Source of the DNA: DSXH01 sp020724325
GTDB taxonomy: Bacteria; Bacteroidota; Ignavibacteria; Ignavibacteriales; Melioribacteraceae
Length of the DNA: 64,000 nucleotides
Assembly: GCA_040756515.1 (NCBI GenBank)
Contig: JBFLYW010000001.1
Location: forward strand, 62,001-126,000
Reading direction: 5' to 3'
Shown here one piece after another: positions 56,513-64,000 of the stretch. Each line of letters starts with the position of its first letter. The first letter of the stretch is position 1. Below the pieces are notes generated by a model. It was not told the origin of the DNA. It made no database searches and worked only from the letters and a program-made list of their open reading frames with translations. Position numbers and translations under genes: made by a program.

Positions 56513-57579
56513 TAAATGAGATCTGCCCGTTTATTCATTTTAAGATAATCAACAATCTGCCGCACATCCTGTGCATTGTTTCTATGGCAAATTAATAACG
56601 CTTCGTTAGTATTGATCACAATTAAATTTTCTACACCAATTGTAGCTGCAAATTTTCTTGGCGAAAAAATATAAGAACTGAATGTGTTTTGTGTGTAAAC
56701 ATCACCAATAATTGCATTACCCTCTTCATTCTTATCCGAAATTTCATAAACTGCTTCCCAATTTCCAACGTCATTCCAGTAAAAATCTGCTTTTGTAAGA
56801 AAGACATTATTAGATTTTTCCATTACACCATAATCAATCGAAATACTTTTTAGCTGACCGTAAACCTGCACAACAGTCTTTTCAAAATCAGGTGTATTTA
56901 TGCTTGCTTCTATTTGCGTGATTCCATCATACAGGTCCGGAAGATATTTATTTATTTCATTCATAATAGTATCAACACGCCAGATGAAAATTCCTGAATT
57001 CCATAAAAAATCGCCGCTCTCCAAAAATCGCCTTGCAGTTTCAAGGTTAGGTTTCTCTGCAAAAGTAAGAACTTTATAAATATTTTTCTCAATACTATCC
57101 TCATCAAATTGAATATAGCCATATCCGGTTTCTGGTCGGGTAGGAGTTATTCCAATTGTAACTAATCCTTTATATTTATCAGCATAATTAGAGGCAACCA
57201 GCAAGCATTCTCTAAACAGTTCGTCATCTTTTATTAAATGGTCTGAAGGAAGAGTAATTGTAACAGCGTTAGGATTTTTCTGTTTGATGATTACAGATGC
57301 AAGTCCAATACATGCAGCAGTATTTTTTCCGAAAGGTTCATCAATAATATTTTCTTCGGGAATTTGCGGAATCTGTTCCTTAACTCTTAGTTTCTGAATC
57401 TTATTGGTGATAACGAAAATATTTTCGTTCTTTACAAAGCCATCCAATCTTCTTACAGTATCCTGAATCATAGTATTATCGCCGATAATTCGAATTAACT
57501 GTTTAGGTTTGCGTTCTTTGCTTCGAGGCCAAAATCTTGAGCCAACACCCCCAGCCATGATAACTGCAAATATCTCCAT
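56512..57579 (-). CDS. manC: mannose-1-phosphate guanylyltransferase
   Basis: A 355-residue nucleotidyltransferase that makes GDP-mannose for surface sugars. N-terminal MAGGVGSRFWPRSKERKPKQ with the GGxGxR loop, TLPSDHLI near 110, ETGYGYI near 150 and KADFYWNDVGNWEAV. No isomerase domain is fused. It overlaps the rpiB-like gene and the next gene by one base each. Confidence 0.93.
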   Translation of the reverse strand: MEIFAVIMAGGVGSRFWPRSKERKPKQLIRIIGDNTMIQDTVRRLDGFVKNENIFVITNKIQKLRVKEQIPQIPEENIIDEPFGKNTAACIGLASVIIKQKNPNAVTITLPSDHLIKDDELFRECLLVASNYADKYKGLVTIGITPTRPETGYGYIQFDEDSIEKNIYKVLTFAEKPNLETARRFLESGDFLWNSGIFIWRVDTIMNEINKYLPDLYDGITQIEASINTPDFEKTVVQVYGQLKSISIDYGVMEKSNNVFLTKADFYWNDVGNWEAVYEISDKNEEGNAIIGDVYTQNTFSSYIFSPRKFAATIGVENLIVINTNEALLICHRNNAQDVRQIVDYLKMNKRADLI

Positions 57580-58448
57580 TACCTTTCCTTTTTATTTGTA
57601 ATTATTGTTTTACCAAAACCCTCTGCGCGGTTAAGATAATTAGTAATATCAACTTCTTTTCCTCTTACAACAGCAACTATAACAATAAGGCACGATCGGA
57701 GTGATTCAATTACATTAGGACTCGGTGCAATTTTTTTCTGATGAATCATCTCAAGTCCACCAGAAAATATTTTATGCATATTAGATAAAACTTCGAAACC
57801 AACTTTCTGAGATAATAGCGCATTATCATTTATTGTTTTAATGAAAGAGTTAATTTCGTTTTCCGTATAATCGTACCTTTGCACACGATTTAAGAATGAA
57901 TCAAGTTCCTTAACTGGTCGTAGTACTCTTTCTTCATAGTTTTCGAAGTTGAATGCGTCATCTTTATCAAGTTCCTCGAAGATAAAAGCTTCTTTTAATT
58001 CATCTGCTCTAGATCTTTTAGGAAAACTTTCATCGCTAATATTCCCGGATAGATAATTTTCGTCACTTATTTTTCTTTTGGTAAGATCAACTTTAATCGG
58101 GTTATCATCTATTCTCTGGAAAAGATTCATCATCATCTGAGGTGTTAGAACGTCAAGCACATAATTGAGTTCCCTTACAAGATTAAAACTATGCTCCTTA
58201 AACTTATCGGATAATTTCAGAAAATCCAGTTTACCTGTTTCGATAAAATTATAGAATTCGCTCAGTTTAATACCAAGTTTAGATAATTCGGTTACCTTTT
58301 TGAAATTTTTTAATTCTTCAAAAAGATTCTCCGATGAATTCAGGCGTTCACGGATAATTGCTACAGTTTCAATCTTTTCGGAACTAAGTCTAAGATTATT
58401 AGCAGCAGTATTAATACACTGAACAATATATTGTTTGGCAATATCCAA
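57579..58448 (-). CDS. hypothetical helical protein
   Basis: A 289-residue soluble protein rich in helices, with no motif I recognise. It lies in one operon with manC and starts with MDIAKQYIVQCINTAANNLR. A charged middle region separates two helical halves. It is probably conserved in related genomes because of its steady operon position, but that is a guess. Confidence 0.75.
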   Translation of the reverse strand: MDIAKQYIVQCINTAANNLRLSSEKIETVAIIRERLNSSENLFEELKNFKKVTELSKLGIKLSEFYNFIETGKLDFLKLSDKFKEHSFNLVRELNYVLDVLTPQMMMNLFQRIDDNPIKVDLTKRKISDENYLSGNISDESFPKRSRADELKEAFIFEELDKDDAFNFENYEERVLRPVKELDSFLNRVQRYDYTENEINSFIKTINDNALLSQKVGFEVLSNMHKIFSGGLEMIHQKKIAPSPNVIESLRSCLIVIVAVVRGKEVDITNYLNRAEGFGKTIITNKKER

Positions 58449-58609
58449 TTAAAAAAATCTTGGTATTATTTTATTTTCATATTCAAATGTAATGAATTTT
58501 GATGAAGTATTTCAGAACAATAATCGAACGGGCAGAATGATTTTGCTCCTATTCCAATCAGTTAGCAAGATAGAATATTTGTAATGTAAGAGTTAAGCGG
58601 CATCGACTT

Positions 58610-58693
58610 CTGAAAAATTCAGAAATATCGCTTGGTTCAGAATGACAGTACACTTTCTACTCTGTCATTCTAATGACAAGCGATATTTTTCAG
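58610..58693. repeat. long inverted repeat between operons
   Basis: Complementary arms: CTGAAAAA (58610-58617) with TTTTTCAG (58686-58693), ATATCGCTTG (58625-58634) with CAAGCGATAT (58677-58686), and AGAATGACAG (58639-58648) with CTGTCATTCT (58662-58671). It is a dispersed repeat; ATATCGCTTG recurs near 62549. It could end transcripts on both sides. Confidence 0.65.
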
Positions 58694-58706
58694 ATGTTAC
58701 CAACAA

Positions 58707-59900
58707 TTATTTACCTGTTTCAGAAATTTTTTCAACCTGTTTCCAAACTCTAAGCAGATTACCGCCGCATATTTTTTGAATATCCTTCTTTGAGTAACCG
58801 GCTAATAATAATTCATAAATCAAATTAGGGAAATAGGATACATCTTTTAATCCATAAGGGAATGAGTCACCAGCTCCGTCAAAATCGGAACCTAATCCAA
58901 CGTGATCAATACCAACAAGCTTAACAACATGACTTATATGCCTAACAACATCTTTAACATCCGCATAACCAACGGGATTTTCATTCCAATACTTGGCGGC
59001 AAATTCTGATGCGCGTTTATCATTAGAAGGAATGTTATTTGCTCTAAGGTGTTCTGCAATTGCGGCTCTGTTTTTGGCTTCTTTATCTCTAATCTCCTTG
59101 CTCAAGAAATTTGATACGAAAGCAATTTGGATTACTCCCCCGTTCTTAGCTAATGCTTTTATCATATTATCATCCATGTTGCGTTCAAAATCCGGCGTAA
59201 AAAATCTGCATGATGAATGAGAAGCAATTACCGGAGCTTTTGACTCTTCCATTACCTGATAGAAAGCATCATCGGTAATGTGAGAAACGTCTATCATTAT
59301 ACCAAGCCGGTTCATCTCCTTTACAACTTCTTTTCCAAATGGACTTAATCCTTTCCATTTTCTTTCAGGATCGTAAGATGAATCGCATATGTGATTACTC
59401 TTGGAATGAGCTAACGTTATATATCTGATTCCTCTATCGTAAAAATATTTCAGATTTTTTAAGTCACCTTCAATCGGCGAACCGTTTTCCATTCCCATCG
59501 GTAAAGAGATTTTTCCATTTTTGAAATTCTGATAAACATCGGATGGGCTATCTGCCCGGGCAAATTTATCCGGATAATCATTTACTATTTTCTCAACAAT
59601 ATCAATAACGCTGTCTGCTTCAATTTTTGCACCGTTGTTTTCAAATCGTGCTGCGACATATACAGACATAAACGCAACATCCAGACCTCCGGATTTTGCA
59701 CGCGGGTAATCGAAATCGCCTCCTGTAGATTGAGAAACATCTTCCCATTTGTATTGTAGGCGTCCGGGTAAATCTATATGTGTGTCAATTATTATAATTT
59801 CCTTAGCCAGACGCTCTGCTCTCTTTCTAATTTCATCCGGATTATTATCAGCAGAGATCATTGTAGATACCATAAAGAGTACTAATAGCAGCTTTTTCAT
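58707..59900 (-). CDS. M19 membrane dipeptidase
   Basis: A 397-residue secreted zinc dipeptidase. It has a signal peptide (about 1-18, MISA), the metal ligands DTHIDLP (about 37-43), GMENGSPI, MIDVSHI, ASHSSCR and GSDFDGAGD. I start at 59900, at the signal peptide; a longer frame to 59963 has only a hydrophobic extension. It cleaves dipeptides in the periplasm and lies near an M24 peptidase and an MFS transporter, so peptide use is likely. Confidence 0.9.
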   Translation of the reverse strand: MKKLLLVLFMVSTMISADNNPDEIRKRAERLAKEIIIIDTHIDLPGRLQYKWEDVSQSTGGDFDYPRAKSGGLDVAFMSVYVAARFENNGAKIEADSVIDIVEKIVNDYPDKFARADSPSDVYQNFKNGKISLPMGMENGSPIEGDLKNLKYFYDRGIRYITLAHSKSNHICDSSYDPERKWKGLSPFGKEVVKEMNRLGIMIDVSHITDDAFYQVMEESKAPVIASHSSCRFFTPDFERNMDDNMIKALAKNGGVIQIAFVSNFLSKEIRDKEAKNRAAIAEHLRANNIPSNDKRASEFAAKYWNENPVGYADVKDVVRHISHVVKLVGIDHVGLGSDFDGAGDSFPYGLKDVSYFPNLIYELLLAGYSKKDIQKICGGNLLRVWKQVEKISETGK

Positions 59901-60133
59901 AGTTATGAACCTTTCTATCAAATAATTTCTAATAAAAAATATAACTAAACCAATTAATTCCAAAGAGGAGCAAAATGATTGTTATGAAAAATCCTTACTA
60001 AAAATATTTCTTGAAAGAGAAAATTATTAAATGCTTTTATCTACTTTCTGCAATTCAAATTAAGAACTAATGCCTAGGGCATAACAAATAAAGTAATAAC
60101 GATAGCAAGGAAGCGTAATTAAAAAGAGTCATG

Positions 60134-61453
60134 TTATTTGTATGGAATAAGTATTAACTTTTCTTGAGGCGGAATTAAGTATTTTGCCCCTACTTCTGTT
60201 ACAACTGCCATTTCTTCAACTGAAATTGTTTTCGTTTCTGTCTTTGTCTCATCTATATACCAGCAGAAAAATCCGTCGTAGGCGAACACTTGTCCCGGTT
60301 TTAATTTAAGTGCAGAGCTTCCAAGTGGTATTTCGCTTCTCTGAGCACCGCCCAAAGAAGGTCCAACATCATGTGCAACATATCCAACAGGATGACCAGT
60401 ACTCCAGATAACAGGAAGAGATTTTTTCTGTTTCATCCATTCGCGCTGTGCTTTATCCACATAAAATCCTTCAATTCCGGGTTTCATTGTTTCAATTACA
60501 ATTCGGCTGCCTCGTTTAGCATTTTCCCATTTCAACTGAATATCTTGAGGGGCAGCTATTTCACCAGGTTTAAGAACGTAAGCAAACCTTTGAATATCTG
60601 TTACCCATATTCCGTAAACTTTAATTCCATGATCGGTTTGAATTATATCCCCGGGTTGAATTACTTTATCGGTAGAATGAGAATGCCCTCGGTCAACACC
60701 AGAATTGACATTAGGATTTTGATCTGGCTGCCACGCGTCCTTAACACCATATTCCATCATTCGCTTTTTAATGAAACGCGCTACATCGGCATCTGTTGTT
60801 TTGCCCGGAACAACAGACTTGTAAGCATCAATTTGAATCTGTTCGGTTAGTAATGCAGCTTTAGTCATTATCTCGATTTCAGCCGGAAGCTTTACCGAAA
60901 GCCAATTAACTACAATCGGATCAGATGAAACAAATCGTGCGGATATTTCCGCTCCTAATTCCTTTTCCATTTCAATACGCTGTGTGTAAGAAAGCCCATC
61001 GGATAAATTCCGTTGAGAGCTATTGATTCCAATTTTGACAGGATTAAATTTTTCTATAAGCTTTTTAACTTCGATCCAAACACTATACCCTCTTTCAATT
61101 TCTATAACTTCATTATGCAGACCAACATCTTTTAGCGCGCGGGCTTCGCCGGAGGGAGAAACTGCAGCCGAATAAACTTTATCACCCTGAAGAAAGAATA
61201 AGAATGCAGCCGTTCCGCCGGCATTCTCTCCGCCAAAATGAATAGCAAGCGGATCATTGTCATTCTCACGACAAATATTTAACCACGAATCAATTTCTGC
61301 CTCTTTCATTGCCGAAGGTAATAGTGTTTCAATTCTTTCCTTTCTTATTTTGGGCCAGGGATTGTTGAAATGATCGAATATGCGATCCACTTGCGAAGTA
61401 ACAATTGAACATGCTGTTAAAAATATTAAAAGGAAATTTATTGCAGACTTCAT
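60134..61453 (-). CDS. secreted M24-family aminopeptidase P-like protein
   Basis: A 439-residue enzyme with a signal peptide (about 1-20). The pita-bread fold metal ligands are seen in order: QTDHG (about 271), WVTDIQRF (about 284), TGHPVG (about 352) and Glu in ISVEEMAVVTEVG near the end. It likely removes N-terminal residues before proline in the periplasm. No neighbour is translationally coupled. Confidence 0.85.
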   Translation of the reverse strand: MKSAINFLLIFLTACSIVTSQVDRIFDHFNNPWPKIRKERIETLLPSAMKEAEIDSWLNICRENDNDPLAIHFGGENAGGTAAFLFFLQGDKVYSAAVSPSGEARALKDVGLHNEVIEIERGYSVWIEVKKLIEKFNPVKIGINSSQRNLSDGLSYTQRIEMEKELGAEISARFVSSDPIVVNWLSVKLPAEIEIMTKAALLTEQIQIDAYKSVVPGKTTDADVARFIKKRMMEYGVKDAWQPDQNPNVNSGVDRGHSHSTDKVIQPGDIIQTDHGIKVYGIWVTDIQRFAYVLKPGEIAAPQDIQLKWENAKRGSRIVIETMKPGIEGFYVDKAQREWMKQKKSLPVIWSTGHPVGYVAHDVGPSLGGAQRSEIPLGSSALKLKPGQVFAYDGFFCWYIDETKTETKTISVEEMAVVTEVGAKYLIPPQEKLILIPYK

Positions 61454-61565
61454 GATTACCTCAATTTATGGTAGTAAGCTACTTTCTTAGTTTATTCTTA
61501 ATCATCTGTTATTTTAAAAATCAGGTATCATTAAGTAAGGTCATCACATTTCTTATGTAATATAA

Positions 61566-62318
61566 TTATATACCGAAAGCAAAGGAAAATCCGCAGCCAA
61601 TTATAAGACTCGCTTCTTTACTTGATAATTCTTTCCCTAAATAAAAATCTAATTGTGATGATTTATTTAATAAATAAGTAATTCCTAAATCACAATAAGT
61701 TTGCCAGTTTGTACCGGGTAGTTTTTCTGTAAATGCTTCAACAAACGTACTGAAATTATTTGAAAGCGATATGCCAAACGCAATAGAAGCAATTGACATT
61801 ATTTGACGAGCATCGTTATTATTGATTGAAATTGCTCCAACATTTAAACCTAAGCCAAGTTTTTCATTAAGGTTGTGACTCGCTGCAATCTTAAATCCTA
61901 ATTCAACTATTTTAGCAGTAACCTCTCTACTGCCAGTTGGAAATGATGATACAAACAATAAAGCAAATGGAAAAGGAGACTCGTCATTAGATAATTGGTG
62001 TTTCAATTCAATTACAATGTCATTGAAATACATAGTAAGGTCGTTAGATAGAACTGAAGAGAAGCGAGGTAAACCAAATCGTATTTCCGAATTATTTCCT
62101 AGCCCAATTCTTAGCAAAGAATTTGGGTAAGATACTTCTTTAAATTCGCCCGACTGTTGAAATCCGATTCCTAATTCAAACTGAAACTGACCTCTTTTTA
62201 TAGAAAATGGGCTTTCGGTATAATCAGGTCTATCAGTAATTATAACTTGTGAATATAGATTTATATTTAAAATCAAAAAAACTATAGTAAAGAACAATTT
62301 TTTAGAAAATTTTAGCAT
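61566..62318 (-). CDS. MetA/transporter-type beta-barrel protein
   Basis: A 250-residue protein with a signal peptide (about 1-23, LYSQ) and a TDRPDYTESPFSIKRGQFQF opening, which is the signature of PF13557-type outer-membrane barrels. The end is LIIGCGFSFAFGI, a barrel-type C-terminus. The substrate is unknown. Confidence 0.8.
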   Translation of the reverse strand: MLKFSKKLFFTIVFLILNINLYSQVIITDRPDYTESPFSIKRGQFQFELGIGFQQSGEFKEVSYPNSLLRIGLGNNSEIRFGLPRFSSVLSNDLTMYFNDIVIELKHQLSNDESPFPFALLFVSSFPTGSREVTAKIVELGFKIAASHNLNEKLGLGLNVGAISINNNDARQIMSIASIAFGISLSNNFSTFVEAFTEKLPGTNWQTYCDLGITYLLNKSSQLDFYLGKELSSKEASLIIGCGFSFAFGI

Positions 62319-62947
62319 AATGATTCCTTTAAAATTATAAAATGAGTTTTGTTACGAAGAAGTTCAAAAAAGAGATAACCACTTAGCCTAAGGCTCATCA
62401 ACATAGGCGTAAAATTATCTAAAACAGTAATAAACATCAAAAATACTCTATCCCGAATGAGGGAACAAAACGTATAAAATATACTTGGTTTCTTAAGGGT
62501 ATGTGGAAAAAATTCACAGCTTGAATAACATCAGTTTATCAGTAATCTCTGAACAATATCGCTTGTCATTTCTCATCCCGCTTTGCGGGATTCGAAATGA
62601 CGTTTCTCAGTCGCTTCGCTCCTTCGAAATAACATTTCTCGGTCACTTCGTTCCCTCGAAATAGCATTTCTCATCCCAGCGTTGATGGACGGTGAGTGTC
62701 GAACCTAAACCTTGAAGGTCAAGCGTTGCTATTTAGTTCCTCATGACCTTCAAGGTTATTGATTCTTCAGTCATACCGACTGCGTCGGTATTCCTTACTA
62801 ATGACTCTTCTTCGTCTTCCGACAAGTCGTAATTATCCGAAATGACATTCCTGAGTTCTTTAGAAGTCTATATCAATAATTTACTAAAGAAGTTTCTACA
62901 ATCCTTATCCAGCCAGAAACCATCTTTAACCAACAAACGAAAAACTA
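62319..62947. repeat. repeat cluster in gene-free gap
   Basis: A 629-bp gap without genes. It holds repeated TTCGAAATGACATTTCTC/GTCGCTTCGCTCC units at about 62578-62665, the hairpin CATCCCGCTTTGCGGGATT, a perfect 14-bp inverted repeat AACCTTGAAGGTCA (62708-62721) with TGACCTTCAAGGTT (62744-62757), and an ACCGACTGCGTCGGT palindrome near 62778. The pieces belong to the dispersed repeat families of this genome. Confidence 0.65.
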
Positions 62948-64000
62948 TTATCCTTCGTGCTTGGTTTTAAATCCTTTTAACATCCATTTTCTTGCGAGCA
63001 ACAAACTTACTGGACTAACAATTGCAATAAATCCGTAGATCAGCCACATAAATTCAGTATTCATTAGAGCCGGCGGAGTATCTGCCGGACAGTATTGCAT
63101 CAAAAACCAACCTGAATAGAAACTTGTTACAACTTTAGTGAGGAACCATGGGAACTGTCCAATACCCATATAAATTCCGGTCATATTTTTTGGAGCAATT
63201 TCAGCAACCCATTGCAAGAACCTCGGCTGCCACATTGCTTCTCCAATTGTCATTATAATAAGGTAAGCCAATAACGTTTCCATGCTCGGACCAAATGCCA
63301 GAATAAAAGTAGGAGACGCCATTACAAATGTTCCAATTATCATCATTGTATATGCATTACGTTTTGATGTAAGTGCTGCAATCATTGGTGTAAGAACAAA
63401 AATTAATATCGGATTTAAGTTTACGAAAAACTCAAAGTTATCCTGAACAAATCCTTCGAATGCCCGGCTTGTATATAAAGGTAGAGTAAGCCAGTTATGA
63501 GCAAATAGAGTTTGAACAGGTATAAGGATAAAAATAAAGAAGAGGAACCGCTTATCTTTCAAAGGAAAATTTTTAAGGTAGAATTTCAATTTCTCCTTTG
63601 CAGTCATTTTTGAAAGCTCATCTTCATTCTCTTTCTGGTTCTCATTTTTTTCTTTTGATGCATCATCAATTGCTTTAGCAACCGCTTTCTTAGTCATAAT
63701 AAAATATACAACTGCAATACCTGCTGCAGTCAAAGCGACATAAACCCAAAAGACACCCAGAATGCTTGTTGCTTTTCTAACTGGAGGAGAAATCAATCCG
63801 GGTAAATAACCGCCCAGGTTCATCAAAGCATATAACATAGCATAACCAATTGCAGCAGTATTTTCTGATGTAAATTTTTTAACCGCAGCATAAGCAGCCG
63901 GCTGATACATACCATAACCAATTACGATACCAAGAATTCCTAACATTGCATAGATATGTGCAGAGTTCCAAAGCCCGGGGGAACCGAGATGAGGTGCAGT
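62948..64000 (-). CDS. MFS transporter, cut by window edge
   Basis: The C-terminal 350 residues or so of a major-facilitator permease. The frame is open to the end of the window (upstream residues read TAPHLGSPGLWNSAHIYA before the first Met at 63946), so the true start lies beyond 64000. About eight TM helices are visible. A polar stretch (about 110-140) divides two halves, and GLYGMYQPAAY-like GYGMYQPAAY lies in an early helix. It resembles peptide/POT-type or nucleoside-type MFS carriers. With the two peptidases next door, peptide uptake is a fair guess. Confidence 0.75.
   Translation of the reverse strand, partial: TAPHLGSPGLWNSAHIYAMLGILGIVIGYGMYQPAAYAAVKKFTSENTAAIGYAMLYALMNLGGYLPGLISPPVRKATSILGVFWVYVALTAAGIAVVYFIMTKKAVAKAIDDASKEKNENQKENEDELSKMTAKEKLKFYLKNFPLKDKRFLFFIFILIPVQTLFAHNWLTLPLYTSRAFEGFVQDNFEFFVNLNPILIFVLTPMIAALTSKRNAYTMMIIGTFVMASPTFILAFGPSMETLLAYLIIMTIGEAMWQPRFLQWVAEIAPKNMTGIYMGIGQFPWFLTKVVTSFYSGWFLMQYCPADTPPALMNTEFMWLIYGFIAIVSPVSLLLARKWMLKGFKTKHEG

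Overview
ORGANISM. The window is AT-rich and suggests a member of the Ignavibacteria or close relatives (Bacteroidota/Chlorobi group). The multicopper oxidase ends in a type IX secretion C-terminal domain with the NYPNPFNPST motif common in that lineage. A GWxTD-type protein is present, and short GC-rich palindromic repeats lie between and inside genes as in many genomes of this group. This placement is inference from motifs, not from a search.

LAYOUT. (1) Positions 1-9.7 kb are a mobile-element or prophage-derived module. It holds a lysis cassette (M15 peptidase, TM/coiled-coil protein, GTA-type holin), a DUF3800 protein, an HTH protein behind a cluster of 9-bp repeats, a tyrosine recombinase, a primase/SF3-helicase replication protein and a downstream array of TGGAC iterons. 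Three copies of a structured 180-230 bp repeat sit between its genes. (2) Positions 9.9-27.4 kb, plus strand, are a divalent-metal block. It has an outer-membrane barrel with a small cytochrome c, a czcCBA-type RND efflux operon with a PII-like protein, lipoproteins, a CadC-type ArsR repressor, an OB-fold protein, a striking membrane/Cys-rich/MtrA-like/DUF4346 fusion protein, a ZraP-like protein, DUF302, a CadA P-type ATPase, a CcmH-like protein and a membrane methyltransferase-like protein. (3) Positions 45.1-27.5 kb, minus strand, are a copper/silver block. It has an HK/NtrC-type regulator pair, cusA-cusC-cusB, HMBD, CcmH-like, Met-rich and YHS proteins, a beta-barrel, a DUF2231-like membrane protein, a second histidine kinase, a HydE-type radical SAM enzyme, a multicopper oxidase and a repeat protein (NPFLxEKRH). 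(4) A second tyrosine recombinase (45.2-46.3 kb) lies beside a 3' fragment of a tRNA-Arg(ACG) gene. That fragment is the probable right attachment site of the island. (5) From 46.5 kb on lie ordinary chromosomal genes: tRNA-Arg(TCG), tadA, adk, ftsE-like, a methyltransferase, pdxA, GWxTD, rho, folC, pyrD, pyrK, an rpiB variant, manC, two peptidases, a barrel protein and an MFS transporter cut by the window edge.

HOW IT WORKS TOGETHER. Everything left of about 46.4 kb reads as one integrated metal-resistance island. The two efflux systems differ in the motif of TM helix 4: DFGLIVDGAVVMVEN (Zn/Cd/Co type) in the plus-strand CzcA, and a CusA-type (Cu/Ag) motif in the minus-strand one. In the copper block I find two sigma-54-like promoters. 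Each has a similar AAAGAATCTT element about 55-90 bp upstream, which links the cus operon and the NPFLxEKRH gene to the NtrC-type regulator. In the divalent block a perfect palindrome overlaps the -10 region of the ArsR gene.

MOST UNUSUAL. The 569-residue protein at 20112-21821 joins a membrane domain, two cysteine clusters, a domain resembling the corrinoid subunit MtrA of methanogen methyltransferase (with its KGHxxG histidine) and a DUF4346 domain. It is encoded right behind a Cd/Pb-type ArsR repressor. This suggests corrinoid chemistry in metal resistance.
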